Of a stretch of 12,469 nucleotides of DNA, positions 1 to 8,340 are shown one piece after another (position 1 is the stretch's first letter; the number at the start of each line of letters is the position of its first letter). The stretch comes from Chloroflexota bacterium (GTDB lineage Bacteria; Chloroflexota; Anaerolineae; B4-G1; DUEL01): contig JAGHZG010000008.1 of the NCBI GenBank assembly GCA_017743275.1, positions 1-12,469 on the forward strand, read 5' to 3'. Position numbers and translations under genes: made by a program. Below the pieces are notes generated by a model. It worked only from the letters and a program-made list of their open reading frames with translations, ran no database searches and was not told the DNA's origin.

Positions 1-876
1 GACCAGCGGGGCGGCGCGCCGGGCACCCGCGAGACGGACCTGCTGCGCCCGATGCATCTGGTGGAGCGGGTGCATGGGGTGTTGCTGACCGGCGGCTCGG
101 CCTTCGGCCTCGCCGCCGCCGACGGCGTTGTGCGCTACCTGGAGGAGCGCGGCGTCGGTTTTGACGCCGGCGTGGCGAAGGTCCCCATCGTCCCGGCGGC
201 GGTCAACTTTGACCTGAACCTGGGCGACCCAACGGCGCGGCCGGATGCGGCGATGGGCTACGCTGCCTGTCAGGCCGCCACCAATGGCCCCGTCGCCGAG
301 GGGAACGTGGGCGCGGGGACCGGCGCCAGCGCGGGCAAACTCCTGGGCATCCTCCGCGCAATGAAGACCGGCGTCGGCAGCGCAGCGGTTCACCTGGAGG
401 ACGGGCTGGTGGTGGCCGCGCTGATGGTCGCTAATCCCTTTGGCAATGTCGTGGACCCCCGGAGCGGGCTGATTCTGGCCGGCGTCCGTCCGCCCGATAT
501 GGAGCGGCCCGCCGATGTCCTTCCCATTCTCCAATTCCTCCACGAACAGGGGGTGCTCCGCCCCTTCCCTGCCACCAACACCGTCATCGGCGTCGTGGCG
601 ACCAACGCCCGGCTGAACAAGGAGGCGGTCAACAAAGTCGCCCAGATGGCCCAGGACGGCATCGCCCGCGCCGTCCATCCGGCCCACACGATGTACGACG
701 GCGATACCCTCTTCGCCCTGGCGACGGGGGAGAAACCCGCCGACGTGAACCTGGTCGGGGCCTTTGCGGCGGAGACCGTGGCCCAGGCCATCGCGCGGGC
801 GGCAACGATGGCGGAGAGCGCCGGTGGGCTTCCGGCCTACCGCGACCTCTTTGGCAAAGTGGGCAATGTGGGGTAA
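1..876 (+). CDS. P1 family peptidase (DmpA/L-aminopeptidase-D-esterase type), 5' end missing
   Basis: The reading frame is open from base 1 and closes with TAA at 874-876, so the N-terminus lies outside the window; 291 residues are visible. The sequence is typical of the S58 family (DmpA, beta-aminopeptidases, P1 peptidases), which are self-cleaving N-terminal-nucleophile hydrolases acting on N-terminal residues of small peptides or amides. Visible landmarks are the RGGAPGTRETDLL stretch at the very start, TGGSAFGLAAADG shortly after, the Gly/Ala-rich GNVGAGTGASAGK, and NTVIGVVATNA in the C-terminal third. The Thr of that last motif aligns with the family's self-cleavage point and nucleophile (family knowledge, not shown here). 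The MYDGDTLFALATG stretch is also characteristic. An internal ATG at 52 is not the start, because conserved residues precede it. The gene has no evident link to ATP synthase. Its last 26 bases overlap a predicted promoter. Substrate unknown. Confidence 0.93.
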   Translation, partial: DQRGGAPGTRETDLLRPMHLVERVHGVLLTGGSAFGLAAADGVVRYLEERGVGFDAGVAKVPIVPAAVNFDLNLGDPTARPDAAMGYAACQAATNGPVAEGNVGAGTGASAGKLLGILRAMKTGVGSAAVHLEDGLVVAALMVANPFGNVVDPRSGLILAGVRPPDMERPADVLPILQFLHEQGVLRPFPATNTVIGVVATNARLNKEAVNKVAQMAQDGIARAVHPAHTMYDGDTLFALATGEKPADVNLVGAFAAETVAQAIARAATMAESAGGLPAYRDLFGKVGNVG

Positions 877-879
877 AAT
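851..879 (+). promoter_or_regulatory. Predicted sigma-70-type promoter ahead of the F1 cluster
   Basis: TTGGCA at 851-856 and TAAAAT at 874-879 each match 5 of 6 bases of the -35/-10 consensus and are separated by exactly 17 bases. The -35 box and spacer lie inside the last codons of the peptidase gene. A start of transcription near 886 would leave a leader of about 17 bases carrying GGAGG (888-892) before the HicB-like start at 903. If real, it would drive the first TA pair and atpA. It is a prediction from sequence only. Confidence 0.45.
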
Positions 880-902
880 AATGGCATGGAGGAAATACAG
901 AT

Positions 903-1112
903 ATGCCCAGAGAAATCCTCTTCCTTGTAGAAGAAGCACCGGAGGGTGGATACATTGCCCACGCCCTGGGATACCCGATATTCACCGAAGCGGATACGTG
1001 GGATGAACTGAAAGAAGCGGCCCGGGACGCGATTCGTTGCCATTTTGATCGGGAAGAACGGCCCGCACTACTCTACCTGCGTGTCGTCCGAGAGGAAGTC
1101 GTGCCTGTATGA
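903..1112 (+). CDS. HicB-like antitoxin (short type)
   Basis: A 69-residue acidic protein beginning MPREILFLVEE, with PEGGYIAHALGYPIFTEADTWDELKEAARDAI forming the beta-strand/helix pattern of the HicB partial RNase-H fold. In HicAB modules this protein binds and blocks the HicA mRNA interferase. It is shorter than DNA-binding HicB proteins and has no visible C-terminal ribbon-helix-helix or HTH segment, so self-regulation through DNA binding is not evident. A GGAGG at 888-892 lies 10 bases before the ATG. The stop overlaps the next start by four bases (ATGA, 1109-1112), the usual coupled arrangement with hicA. Close relatives are often mislabelled as '2-oxoisovalerate dehydrogenase', a name the sequence does not support. 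Assignment rests on fold-like pattern and the adjacent HicA. Confidence 0.75.
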   Translation: MPREILFLVEEAPEGGYIAHALGYPIFTEADTWDELKEAARDAIRCHFDREERPALLYLRVVREEVVPV

Positions 1113-1351
1113 GAATTCCTCGGGACCTGAGTGGTGAAGAACTGGCTTTCCTGCTACAGCGCTTCGGCTACCATATCACCCGCCAGACAGGAAGCCACAT
1201 GCGCTTGACCACTTTACAGGGGGGAGAGCACCATATCACAATCCCTCGTCACAGGCCGCTGCGAGTTGGCACGCTGAATGGCATCTTGAGAGAAGTTGCA
1301 CAACATCTTGGAATAGACCGCGAAACATTGCTCAGAGCACTCTTTGAATAA
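1109..1351 (+). CDS. hicA: HicA-like mRNA interferase toxin
   Basis: An 80-residue protein with the HicA (YcfA) double-stranded-RNA-binding-like fold signature: a helix (SGEELAFLLQRFGY), then TRQTGSHMRL with the conserved His30 that is catalytic in characterised HicA toxins, then a strand (HHITIPRH) and the RVGTLNGILREV helix. HicA toxins cleave mRNA without needing the ribosome. The key Gly-Ser-His is intact, so an active toxin is plausible. Its start overlaps the HicB-like stop, and it ends only 12 bases before atpA, whose ribosome site AGGGAGGA lies in that gap. The pair is therefore probably on the same transcript as atpA. The C-terminus is slightly longer than in the second HicA of this window. 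Confidence 0.85.
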   Translation: MRIPRDLSGEELAFLLQRFGYHITRQTGSHMRLTTLQGGEHHITIPRHRPLRVGTLNGILREVAQHLGIDRETLLRALFE

Positions 1352-1363
1352 GGGAGGACCCTG

Positions 1364-3016
1364 ATGCCCAATCCCGAACTGCAATCCATCGCTACCGTCC
1401 TGCTGGAGCGCATCCAGCAATTCCAGCCCGTCGTCGTCACCGAAGATGTCGGCACGGTCGTGGAGGTCGGGGACGGTATTGCCCGCGTCTCCGGACTCCC
1501 CACCGTCCAGATGAGCGAACTGGTCACCTTCCCCGACGGCACTATGGGAATGGCCTTCAACCTGGAGGTGGACAACGTCGGCATCATCATTATGGGCGAC
1601 TACACGAACATCCGGGAGGGCGACCTGGTCCGCCGCACCGGGCGCATCGTCTCCGTGCCGGTGGGCGATGCCCTGTTGGGCCGCGTCGTGGACGCGCTGG
1701 GCCGCCCCATAGATGGCAAGGGCCCCGTCCGCACCGACAAATACCGCCCCATTGAGCGCATCGCGCCGGGCGTCGTTGTCCGCCAGAACGTGGACACGCC
1801 GGTCCAGACCGGCATCAAGGCCATAGACGCGATGATTCCCATCGGCCGGGGCCAGCGGGAACTCATCATCGGCGACCGGCAGACGGGCAAGACCGCCATC
1901 GCTATAGACACCATCATCAACCAGAAGGGGAAGGACCTCTACTGCATCTATGTTGCCATCGGGCAGAAGCGGGCCCAGATTCGGCAGGTGGTGGCGACCC
2001 TGGAACGGTACGGCGCGATGGAGCACACCATCGTGGTGGTGGCGTCCGCTTCGGAGCCGGCCGCGCTCCAGTACATCGCCCCCTACGCGGGCTGCGCGAT
2101 GGGCGAGGAGTTCATGGAGACGGGCCGGGACGCCCTCGTCGTCTACGACGACCTCTCCAAGCACGCTTGGGCCTACCGTCAGGTCAGTCTGCTCCTGCGC
2201 CGTCCGCCGGGCCGGGAGGCCTACCCCGGCGACATCTTCTACCTGCACTCCCGCCTGTTGGAACGGGCCGCCCGCCTGGCCAACCACTACATCATCGTCC
2301 CGAAGGACGCTCCAGCGGATGCAACCGAAGGGGTGGACGGGCAGGTCTACGTCGGCCCGCTGGGCCGGGAACGGGCCGAGGAGCGGCTGAAGGAACTGGG
2401 CGACGGGTACGAAATCCGCAAGAAGTCCGGCACCGGCGGGAGCCTCACCGCGCTCCCTATCGTGGAGACCCTGCTGGGCGACGTGACGGCCTATATCCCG
2501 ACCAACGTCATCTCCATCACCGACGGGCAGATTTATCTGGAGACGGACCTCTTCAATGCGGGCATCCGTCCCGCCATCAACGTGGGCATCTCCGTCTCCC
2601 GCGTCGGTGGCGACGCGCAGACCCGGGCGATGAAGCAGGTGGCGGGCGGCCTGCGGCTGGACATGGCCAGTTACCAGGAACTGGCGGCCTTCGCTCAGTT
2701 GGGCTCCGAACTGGACGAGGCGACCCAGCGGAAACTGGACCGGGGCCGTCGGCTGACGGAACTCCTCAAACAGCCCCAGTACGAACCGGTCCCGCTGGAG
2801 GAGCAGGTGATGATCATTTACGCTGGCACCCACGGCTATATGGACTATGTGCCGGTGGCGAAGGTCCGGGAGTACGAGCGGTCGTTCCTGAATTTTATGC
2901 GGACGATGCACCCGGAGGTCGGCGCCGACATTGCGGCCCGAAAAGAACTCAGGAAGGAAACGGAGCAGGCCCTGCAAGGCGCGCTGGAGGAATTCAACCG
3001 CCGATGGACGGTGTGA
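1364..3016 (+). CDS. atpA: F1 ATP synthase subunit alpha
   Basis: Non-catalytic nucleotide-binding subunit of the F1 hexamer, 550 residues against roughly 500-515 usually. Visible landmarks: N-terminal helix and beta-barrel domain (about 1-95), Walker A GDRQTGKT at 170-177, Walker B/DDLSK at 256-265, the [12 protein letters not shown] loop at 279-290, [14 protein letters not shown] at 380-393, and SVSRVGG with Arg413, equivalent to the E. coli arginine finger Arg376. The extra length lies between the LLERAARLA helix (about 298-306) and [10 protein letters not shown] (356-365). About 46 residues there replace the short loop seen in Bacillus-type alpha; net about 36 against E. coli. AGGGAGGA precedes the ATG. 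The stop TGA overlaps an alternative ATG of the next gene at 3016. GC is visibly higher than in the flanking small genes (44 of 60 bases in 1681-1740). Confidence 0.98.
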   Translation: MPNPELQSIATVLLERIQQFQPVVVTEDVGTVVEVGDGIARVSGLPTVQMSELVTFPDGTMGMAFNLEVDNVGIIIMGDYTNIREGDLVRRTGRIVSVPVGDALLGRVVDALGRPIDGKGPVRTDKYRPIERIAPGVVVRQNVDTPVQTGIKAIDAMIPIGRGQRELIIGDRQTGKTAIAIDTIINQKGKDLYCIYVAIGQKRAQIRQVVATLERYGAMEHTIVVVASASEPAALQYIAPYAGCAMGEEFMETGRDALVVYDDLSKHAWAYRQVSLLLRRPPGREAYPGDIFYLHSRLLERAARLANHYIIVPKDAPADATEGVDGQVYVGPLGRERAEERLKELGDGYEIRKKSGTGGSLTALPIVETLLGDVTAYIPTNVISITDGQIYLETDLFNAGIRPAINVGISVSRVGGDAQTRAMKQVAGGLRLDMASYQELAAFAQLGSELDEATQRKLDRGRRLTELLKQPQYEPVPLEEQVMIIYAGTHGYMDYVPVAKVREYERSFLNFMRTMHPEVGADIAARKELRKETEQALQGALEEFNRRWTV

Positions 3017-3048
3017 TGCCGGATCCGGCTTCGCCGGGGAGGAGTGGG

Positions 3049-3291
3049 ATGGATGAAATCCTGACGATGGAAGAGATGAGGGAGCGATATCCCGGGGAAT
3101 GGGTACTCATCGGCTGCACGGAACTGGACCCCGAAATGAGGATCCTTCGCGGCAGAATTTTGGCCCATTCGTTGGATAGAGATGAAGTTTACCGGCAGAT
3201 TCCCCTCTCGCTCCTGGTAGACGACCAAATCGTTGCTCTCGCGGTTGAATATATGGGCGAAGTGCCGGAAGATGTGGTGGTTGTGCTGTGA
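3049..3291 (+). CDS. Small acidic protein of unknown function, partner of the retropepsin-like gene
   Basis: An 80-residue protein starting MDEILTMEEMRERYPGEW. It contains about 18 Asp/Glu against 7 Arg and no Lys, so it is strongly acidic. A recognisable block is GEWVLIGCTELD, followed by RGRILAHSLDRDEVY and a hydrophobic VAVEYMGEVPEDVVVVL-type end. I recognise the pattern as that of short proteins found beside retropepsin-like genes in cyanobacteria and Chloroflexota (recollection, unchecked), but no function is known to me. The start at 3049 is chosen because GGGGAGGAG lies just upstream; an in-frame ATG at 3016 overlapping the atpA stop would add 11 residues lacking family character. The stop shares GTGA (3288-3291) with the protease start. 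Small acidic first gene, overlapping second gene: the layout resembles a TA operon, which is inference. Confidence 0.72.
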   Translation: MDEILTMEEMRERYPGEWVLIGCTELDPEMRILRGRILAHSLDRDEVYRQIPLSLLVDDQIVALAVEYMGEVPEDVVVVL

Positions 3292-3707
3292 GTACCAGGC
3301 ACTATCGTCTCCCGTCGTTTCCGCAGCGAAAACTGCTACTGGTGCGTGCTGCGATTGGCTCTGAAAAAGGTATTCCGATCCGCCTCAATTTGTTGCTGGA
3401 TACCGGTGCCCGATACACTCTGCTGCCGGTGGAAATTGTCAGGGCCGTGGGCTGTGAAATTCATAGCCCTTTGCGCCGGATTCCTGTGATGACCGCTCAG
3501 GGAGTCATCCAGGCTCCGATTGTGGAGGTTCCCTGGTTCCATTGCCTGGGTCAGCGGATAGAAAGGTGGCCTGTGATCGCTCATACTTTGCCGCCTGAGA
3601 GTTTCGTAGACGGCCTGTTGGGGATGGACTTTCTGACCCGTTTTCAGGTCACGATCGTCCTGGATCAGGCCCGGAGTGCAGAGATCATCCTGCGAGTTCC
3701 TGACTGA
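3288..3707 (+). CDS. Retropepsin-like (clan AA) aspartic protease
   Basis: A 139-residue protein with one aspartic protease half-domain. LNLLLDTGARYTLLP (about 33-47) carries the catalytic Asp-Thr-Gly at 38-40, and the C-terminal VDGLLGMDFL (107-116) is the matching hydrophobic-hydrophobic-Gly element of retropepsins. Such proteins act as homodimers, each supplying one Asp. No signal peptide or membrane helix is visible, so a cytoplasmic location is likely. The start is GTG at 3288, overlapping the preceding acidic gene's stop by four bases. The gene ends 15 bases before atpG. Substrate unknown; the partner small protein is a candidate inhibitor or substrate by analogy with TA layout, not by evidence. 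The catalytic motif looks intact. Confidence 0.82.
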   Translation: MSTRHYRLPSFPQRKLLLVRAAIGSEKGIPIRLNLLLDTGARYTLLPVEIVRAVGCEIHSPLRRIPVMTAQGVIQAPIVEVPWFHCLGQRIERWPVIAHTLPPESFVDGLLGMDFLTRFQVTIVLDQARSAEIILRVPD

Positions 3708-3722
3708 TTCGGAGAGATTGCG

Positions 3723-4628
3723 ATGGAGACCCTGCGAGAAATCCGCCGACGCATCCGCAGCGTCCAGAACCTGGCCCAGATGACCCGCGCGATGGAGGCC
3801 GTCTCCGCCTCCAAGGTGCAGAAGGCCCAGGCCGCGGTTATGGCGACCCGCCCCTACGCTCACCGCGCCTGGGAGGTCATCGTCAACCTCTCCGGCGTGC
3901 CGGGCATCCCCCTGCACCCGCTTCTGACGGTCCGGGAGCCGGTCCGTTCTGTACTTCTGGTCGTCTTCACCAGCGACCGGGGGCTCTGCGGCGCCTATAA
4001 CCACAACGTGATCCGCGCCGCTACCGACTATGCCCGACTGTTGGGCGTTCCGGTGCGTTATGTCGCTGTGGGCAAGCGGGGGCGGAACATCCTCTGGCGG
4101 CTGCGCGTCCCGTTGGTGGCCGAATTTCACGGCCTGCCCGCTGTTCCCCGTTTCACCGACATCACCGCCATCGCCCGGCTGGCTATGGAGGAATTCCTCT
4201 CCGGCCGGTCCGATGAGGTCTTTCTGGTCTACACCGACTTTATCCACCTGCTCCGTCAGCGCGCGGTAGCGAAGCGGCTGCTGCCGCTGCGGCCCACCTG
4301 CCTGGAGGACCAGGTCGTCTGTGAGTACGTAGTGGATATGCGGCCTGCGGCGGTGGCGGATTACATCTATGAGCCCTCTCCGGAGGCGCTGCTGAACGTT
4401 GTCCTGCCCCGTTTCACCGAACTGCAGGTCTACCAGGCGGCGCTGGAGGCGGCGGCCAGCGAGCATGCGGCCCGCCGGGCAGCGATGCGCAACGCCACCG
4501 ACAACGCCGAAGAACTCATCCGGGACCTGACCATCATCCGCAACAAGGCCCGCCAGCACGCCATCACCAAAGAGTTGCTGGACATCGCGGGTGGTGCGGA
4601 GGCGTTGCGGCAAATGCAGGAGGTATAG
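3723..4628 (+). CDS. atpG: F1 ATP synthase subunit gamma
   Basis: Central rotor shaft of F1, 301 residues, close to the family's usual 285-300. The N-terminal coiled-coil helix METLREIRRRIRSVQNL with MTRAMEAVSASK (20-31), the SDRGLCGAYN motif at 84-93, and the C-terminal helix with MRNATDNAEELI (255-266) and ITKEL (281-285) are all intact and characteristic. GGAGAG lies about 10 bases upstream of the ATG. The last codons hold an AGGAGGT ribosome site (4618-4624) used by the next gene, only three bases downstream, so translation of the Phd-like antitoxin is probably coupled to gamma. In most bacteria atpD would follow directly; here about 1.87 kb of small genes separates them. Confidence 0.97.
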   Translation: METLREIRRRIRSVQNLAQMTRAMEAVSASKVQKAQAAVMATRPYAHRAWEVIVNLSGVPGIPLHPLLTVREPVRSVLLVVFTSDRGLCGAYNHNVIRAATDYARLLGVPVRYVAVGKRGRNILWRLRVPLVAEFHGLPAVPRFTDITAIARLAMEEFLSGRSDEVFLVYTDFIHLLRQRAVAKRLLPLRPTCLEDQVVCEYVVDMRPAAVADYIYEPSPEALLNVVLPRFTELQVYQAALEAAASEHAARRAAMRNATDNAEELIRDLTIIRNKARQHAITKELLDIAGGAEALRQMQEV

Positions 4629-4631
4629 AAA

Positions 4632-4895
4632 ATGTCGTCTATAGTTAGAGGCAAGCCTGTGCAGGTCAACAGGGAAGAGATTCTCCAGAACTTTCTGGTT
4701 TACTTCCAGCAAGTTGAAGAAGGAGAAACCGTAGTGATTTTGGAGGCCGGTAAACCTGTAGCGGAAATCCGCCCTCTGAGTATTCCGGGTTCTCGTTTGC
4801 GCCCTTTCGGATTGTGGGCTGGGGAATTCCTGGTGCCGGACGATTTTGATGCGCCTTTACCCGACCATATTATTCGGGAGTTTGAGACCGGATGA
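4632..4895 (+). CDS. Phd/YefM-type antitoxin
   Basis: An 87-residue protein with the Phd-family N-terminal DNA-binding pattern: VNREEILQNFLVYFQQVEEGETVVILEAGKPVAEIRPL (about 12-53), in which the GETVVILEAGKPVAEI strand pair is diagnostic. The tail RLRPFGLWAGEFLVPDDFDAPLPDHII is the toxin-binding segment typical of antitoxins paired with PIN-domain VapC toxins. Its ribosome site lies inside the last codons of atpG. Base composition is clearly lower in GC than its neighbour (24 of 60 bases in 4681-4740), suggesting separate origin. Its stop overlaps the start of a vapC reading frame that breaks after nine codons, so this appears to be an orphan antitoxin. Confidence 0.85.
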   Translation: MSSIVRGKPVQVNREEILQNFLVYFQQVEEGETVVILEAGKPVAEIRPLSIPGSRLRPFGLWAGEFLVPDDFDAPLPDHIIREFETG

Positions 4896-4921
4896 GGCTG
4901 CTTTTGGATACCCAATTCTGA
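4892..4921 (+). pseudogene. 5' stump of a vapC PIN-domain toxin gene
   Basis: Starting at an ATG that overlaps the antitoxin stop (ATGA, 4892-4895), the frame reads MRLLLDTQF and then TGA. This matches the N-terminus of PIN toxins of this type (MRLLLDTH-F/L), including the first catalytic Asp. Reading on through the stop gives no PIN-like sequence, and a new gene starts at 4969. Only about nine codons of the toxin therefore survive. The natural reading is that the toxin was deleted or replaced when the next cassette arrived. Short length limits certainty; the position and the match are what support it. Confidence 0.65.
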
Positions 4922-4968
4922 TACCAGCAGTTCGCTGCGAACATTAGACATGCTCCAGGGGGAGACAG

Positions 4969-5313
4969 ATGGCAGACGTGATGACGCTCACCGTTGCGCC
5001 TGAGACGATTCCTCTGACAAAAGACGCCGACGGGGTGATCCGCGTGGGAAATACCCGGGTGACCCTGGACACGGTGATCACCGCCTTTCTGGAAGGGGCG
5101 ACTCCGGAAGAAATTGTGCATCAGTACCCATCCCTGGACCTGACCGATGTCTATGCGGTGATTACCTATTATCTACGGCGACGGGCGGAGGTGGATGCTT
5201 ATCTTCAAGAGCGGCAAGAACAGGCAGAGCGGGTTCGGGAAGAGAATGAATATCGCTTTGACCCATCCGGCATCCGGGAGCGATTACTGGCACGGCGAAC
5301 CCCAAGGGGATAG
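4969..5313 (+). CDS. DUF433 family protein, probable antitoxin of the DUF5615 pair
   Basis: A 114-residue protein whose core, DGVIRVGNTRVTLDTVITAFLEGATPEEIVHQYPSLDLTDVYAVITYYL (about 21-69), fits the DUF433 winged-helix pattern: the RVGNTRVTLDTV strand pair, GATPEEI helix and a recognition helix around LTDVYAVI. DUF433 proteins are frequently encoded beside PIN-like DUF5615 proteins and are taken to be their antitoxins. A Glu/Arg-rich helical tail (EVDAYLQERQEQAERVREENE) follows and may contact the partner. GGGGGAG at 4958-4964 is the ribosome site for the ATG at 4969. The putative partner starts 113 bases downstream, so this pair is not overlapped like the others here. Confidence 0.82.
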   Translation: MADVMTLTVAPETIPLTKDADGVIRVGNTRVTLDTVITAFLEGATPEEIVHQYPSLDLTDVYAVITYYLRRRAEVDAYLQERQEQAERVREENEYRFDPSGIRERLLARRTPRG

Positions 5314-5386
5314 CCAACCGTTGGTTTTTATGCAGAATCTGTAGCACTATCAGCACGCATCCCGCGGGAACACTGCGGCACTGCGG

Positions 5387-5392
5387 TATAAT
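5387..5392 (+). promoter_or_regulatory. Possible -10 box before the DUF5615 gene
   Basis: A perfect TATAAT in an AT-rich patch (5387-5400), unusual for this GC-rich region, sits in the 113-base gap between the DUF433 and DUF5615 genes. No convincing -35 box lies 16-18 bases upstream and there is no TG extension. It could serve an internal promoter for the DUF5615-MNT-HEPN-atpD stretch, but support is weak. Confidence 0.3.
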
Positions 5393-5426
5393 AAATTATA
5401 GAACGCTATTACCGCGGGAGGTTGTG

Positions 5427-5780
5427 ATGATCCGACTTGCTGCTGATGAAAACTTTAACCACGACATCATCCGGGGACTGTTGCGTCGGAATCCCTATCT
5501 GGACATCGTCAGCGTTCAGGATGCGGGCCTTTCAGGAGCAGACGATGCGACCGTGCTGGAATGGGCGGCCCGGGAAGGGCGAGTGTTGTTGACTCATGAC
5601 GTCTCAACGATGACCAGGTATGCCCGTGAGCGTGTTCGGGCCGGTAAACCAATGCCAGGTGTTTTTGAGGTCAGCCGTAAAGTTCCCATCGGCCAGGCGA
5701 TAGAGGACCTTCTCCTGATCGCTGAATGCAGTCAGGAGGGGGAGTGGGAAGGACAGGTGCGTTATCTGCCATTGCGGTGA
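5427..5780 (+). CDS. DUF5615 family PIN-like toxin candidate
   Basis: A 117-residue protein of the PIN-like/Mut7-C type fold. The N-terminal IRLAADENFNHDIIRGLL carries the conserved Asp-Glu-Asn (7-9), DIVSVQDAGLSGADDATVLEWA follows, and GRVLLTHDVSTM holds a second acidic residue (Asp58), as expected for a metal-dependent nuclease site. Members paired with DUF433 proteins are considered likely RNase toxins; activity here is untested. GGGAGG at 5416-5421 gives good spacing to the ATG at 5427; a GTG at 5424 would add one residue. The gene ends six bases before the MNT gene, so it probably shares a transcript with the MNT/HEPN pair and atpD. Confidence 0.83.
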   Translation: MIRLAADENFNHDIIRGLLRRNPYLDIVSVQDAGLSGADDATVLEWAAREGRVLLTHDVSTMTRYARERVRAGKPMPGVFEVSRKVPIGQAIEDLLLIAECSQEGEWEGQVRYLPLR

Positions 5781-5786
5781 CCCGAT

Positions 5787-6084
5787 ATGGCCCAGGTACT
5801 CCCACCAGAACTGGAAGAAATTGTCTCCCAACTCCGGGCGATGGGAGCCCGGCGGATCATCCTCTTCGGTTCGCAGGCGAGGGGCCGGGCGCGCCGGGGC
5901 AGCGACATTGACCTGCTGGTGATCTTTCACGATCAGCGGACATTCAAAGAACGGATGCGGGACATTTATGCTCAACTGGAGACGGACGCGGACGTAGATA
6001 TTCTGGCCTACAATCCGGAGGAGTTTGAGCGCATCCGGCACCGTTCTTTTTTCCGACGTGTCCTGGCTGAAGGAAGGGTGCTCT

Positions 6085-6095
<11 letters not shown>
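5787..6095 (+). CDS. MNT-type nucleotidyltransferase (antitoxin of an MNT/HEPN pair)
   Basis: A 102-residue minimal nucleotidyltransferase. ILFGSQARGRARRGSDIDLLVIF (about 25-47) holds the Gly-Ser pair at 28-29 and the Asp40-x-Asp42 metal ligands. The third Asp is probably Asp71 in DVDILAY. In the characterised MntA-HepT systems this protein adds AMP to the HEPN toxin and silences it. All three acidic residues are present, so enzymatic activity is plausible. Its last 11 bases overlap the HEPN gene start at 6085, the standard arrangement. Confidence 0.88.
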
Positions 6096-7900
<1,805 letters not shown>

Positions 7901-8107
7901 ATGAGACAGGTGTTGATTTATCCCGGCGAGGACGGATTCTGGGTGGCTGAATGCCCTAGTCTCCCTGGATGCATCAGCCAGGGAAAGACCCGGGAAGAAG
8001 CGATTGCCAATATTAAAGAAGCGATCCGGGGCTATATAGCGGCTCTGCAAGAAGATGAACTCCCAGTGCCGGAAGAACATTTCAGCGCCCTACTGGTTGC
8101 CGTATGA
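7901..8107 (+). CDS. hicB: HicB-type antitoxin
   Basis: A 68-residue classic short HicB: MRQVLIYPGEDGFWVAECPSLPGCISQG is the recognisable strand-strand core (GFWVAECPSLPGC is diagnostic), followed by the KTREEAIANIKEAIRGYI helix. It should bind and neutralise the adjacent HicA. There is no additional DNA-binding domain. Its ATG directly follows the atpD stop, and GGAG/GAGG ribosome-site sequences (7889-7897) are embedded in atpD's last codons, so expression is probably coupled to the beta subunit. Its stop overlaps hicA by ATGA. Confidence 0.92.
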   Translation: MRQVLIYPGEDGFWVAECPSLPGCISQGKTREEAIANIKEAIRGYIAALQEDELPVPEEHFSALLVAV

Positions 8108-8331
8108 GCAAATTGCCCCAGGTTTCTGGAAGAGAGTGCGCAAAGGCGCTGTTCAAGGCTGGCTTCTATTTGAAGCGACGGGAAGGAAGCCACATGATCC
8201 TGCGCCGCGATGTACCTTTTGCGCAAGTAGTTGTACCGGACCATCCGGAACTGGATAGGGGTACGTTGCGCGCGATTATTCGCCAGGCGGGGCTCAGCGT
8301 GGAAGAGTTCGTGCATTTGTTGCATTTTTAG
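8104..8331 (+). CDS. hicA: HicA-type mRNA interferase toxin
   Basis: A 75-residue HicA. VSGRECAKALFKAGFYLKRREGSHMIL (7-33) carries the invariant Gly-Ser-His with His30 as the catalytic residue, followed by VVVPDHPELDRGTLRAIIRQAGLSVEEF, the typical HicA C-terminal half (the HxELxxGTLRxIIRQA pattern). The protein looks complete and active. It overlaps hicB by four bases and ends nine bases before atpC; the atpC ribosome site TAGGAG includes the hicA stop codon. It differs clearly from the HicA before atpA outside the shared Gly-Ser-His and RxGTLxxIxR positions, so the two modules are not a recent duplication. Confidence 0.93.
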   Translation: MSKLPQVSGRECAKALFKAGFYLKRREGSHMILRRDVPFAQVVVPDHPELDRGTLRAIIRQAGLSVEEFVHLLHF

Positions 8332-8340
8332 GAGCTATCT

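Noticed and set aside
903..1112. 2-oxoisovalerate dehydrogenase label for the 69-residue protein
   Set aside because: The protein is far too short for a dehydrogenase subunit, and fits a HicB-like fold beside HicA.
1214..2977. Long minus-strand open frame opposite atpA
   Set aside because: Its sequence has no family features, is His/Val/Asp-rich as expected from the complement of a GC-rich gene, and lies opposite an unmistakable alpha subunit. The same holds for the minus-strand frames opposite atpG (3336-4712) and atpD (6338-7816).
3018..3037. Regulatory hairpin in the atpA to acidic-gene spacer
   Set aside because: A 12-base palindrome (GCCGGATCCGGC) and an overlapping five-base stem exist, but both are short and expected by chance in GC-rich DNA.
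2167..3048. Plus-strand frame continuous with the acidic small gene through atpA
   Set aside because: The upstream part is an out-of-frame reading of atpA, rich in Gly/Arg/Pro. The real start is set by GGGGAGGAG before the ATG at 3049.
5314..5328. Rho-independent terminator after the DUF433 gene
   Set aside because: CCAA/TTGG gives only a four-base stem before the T-run; too weak to call.
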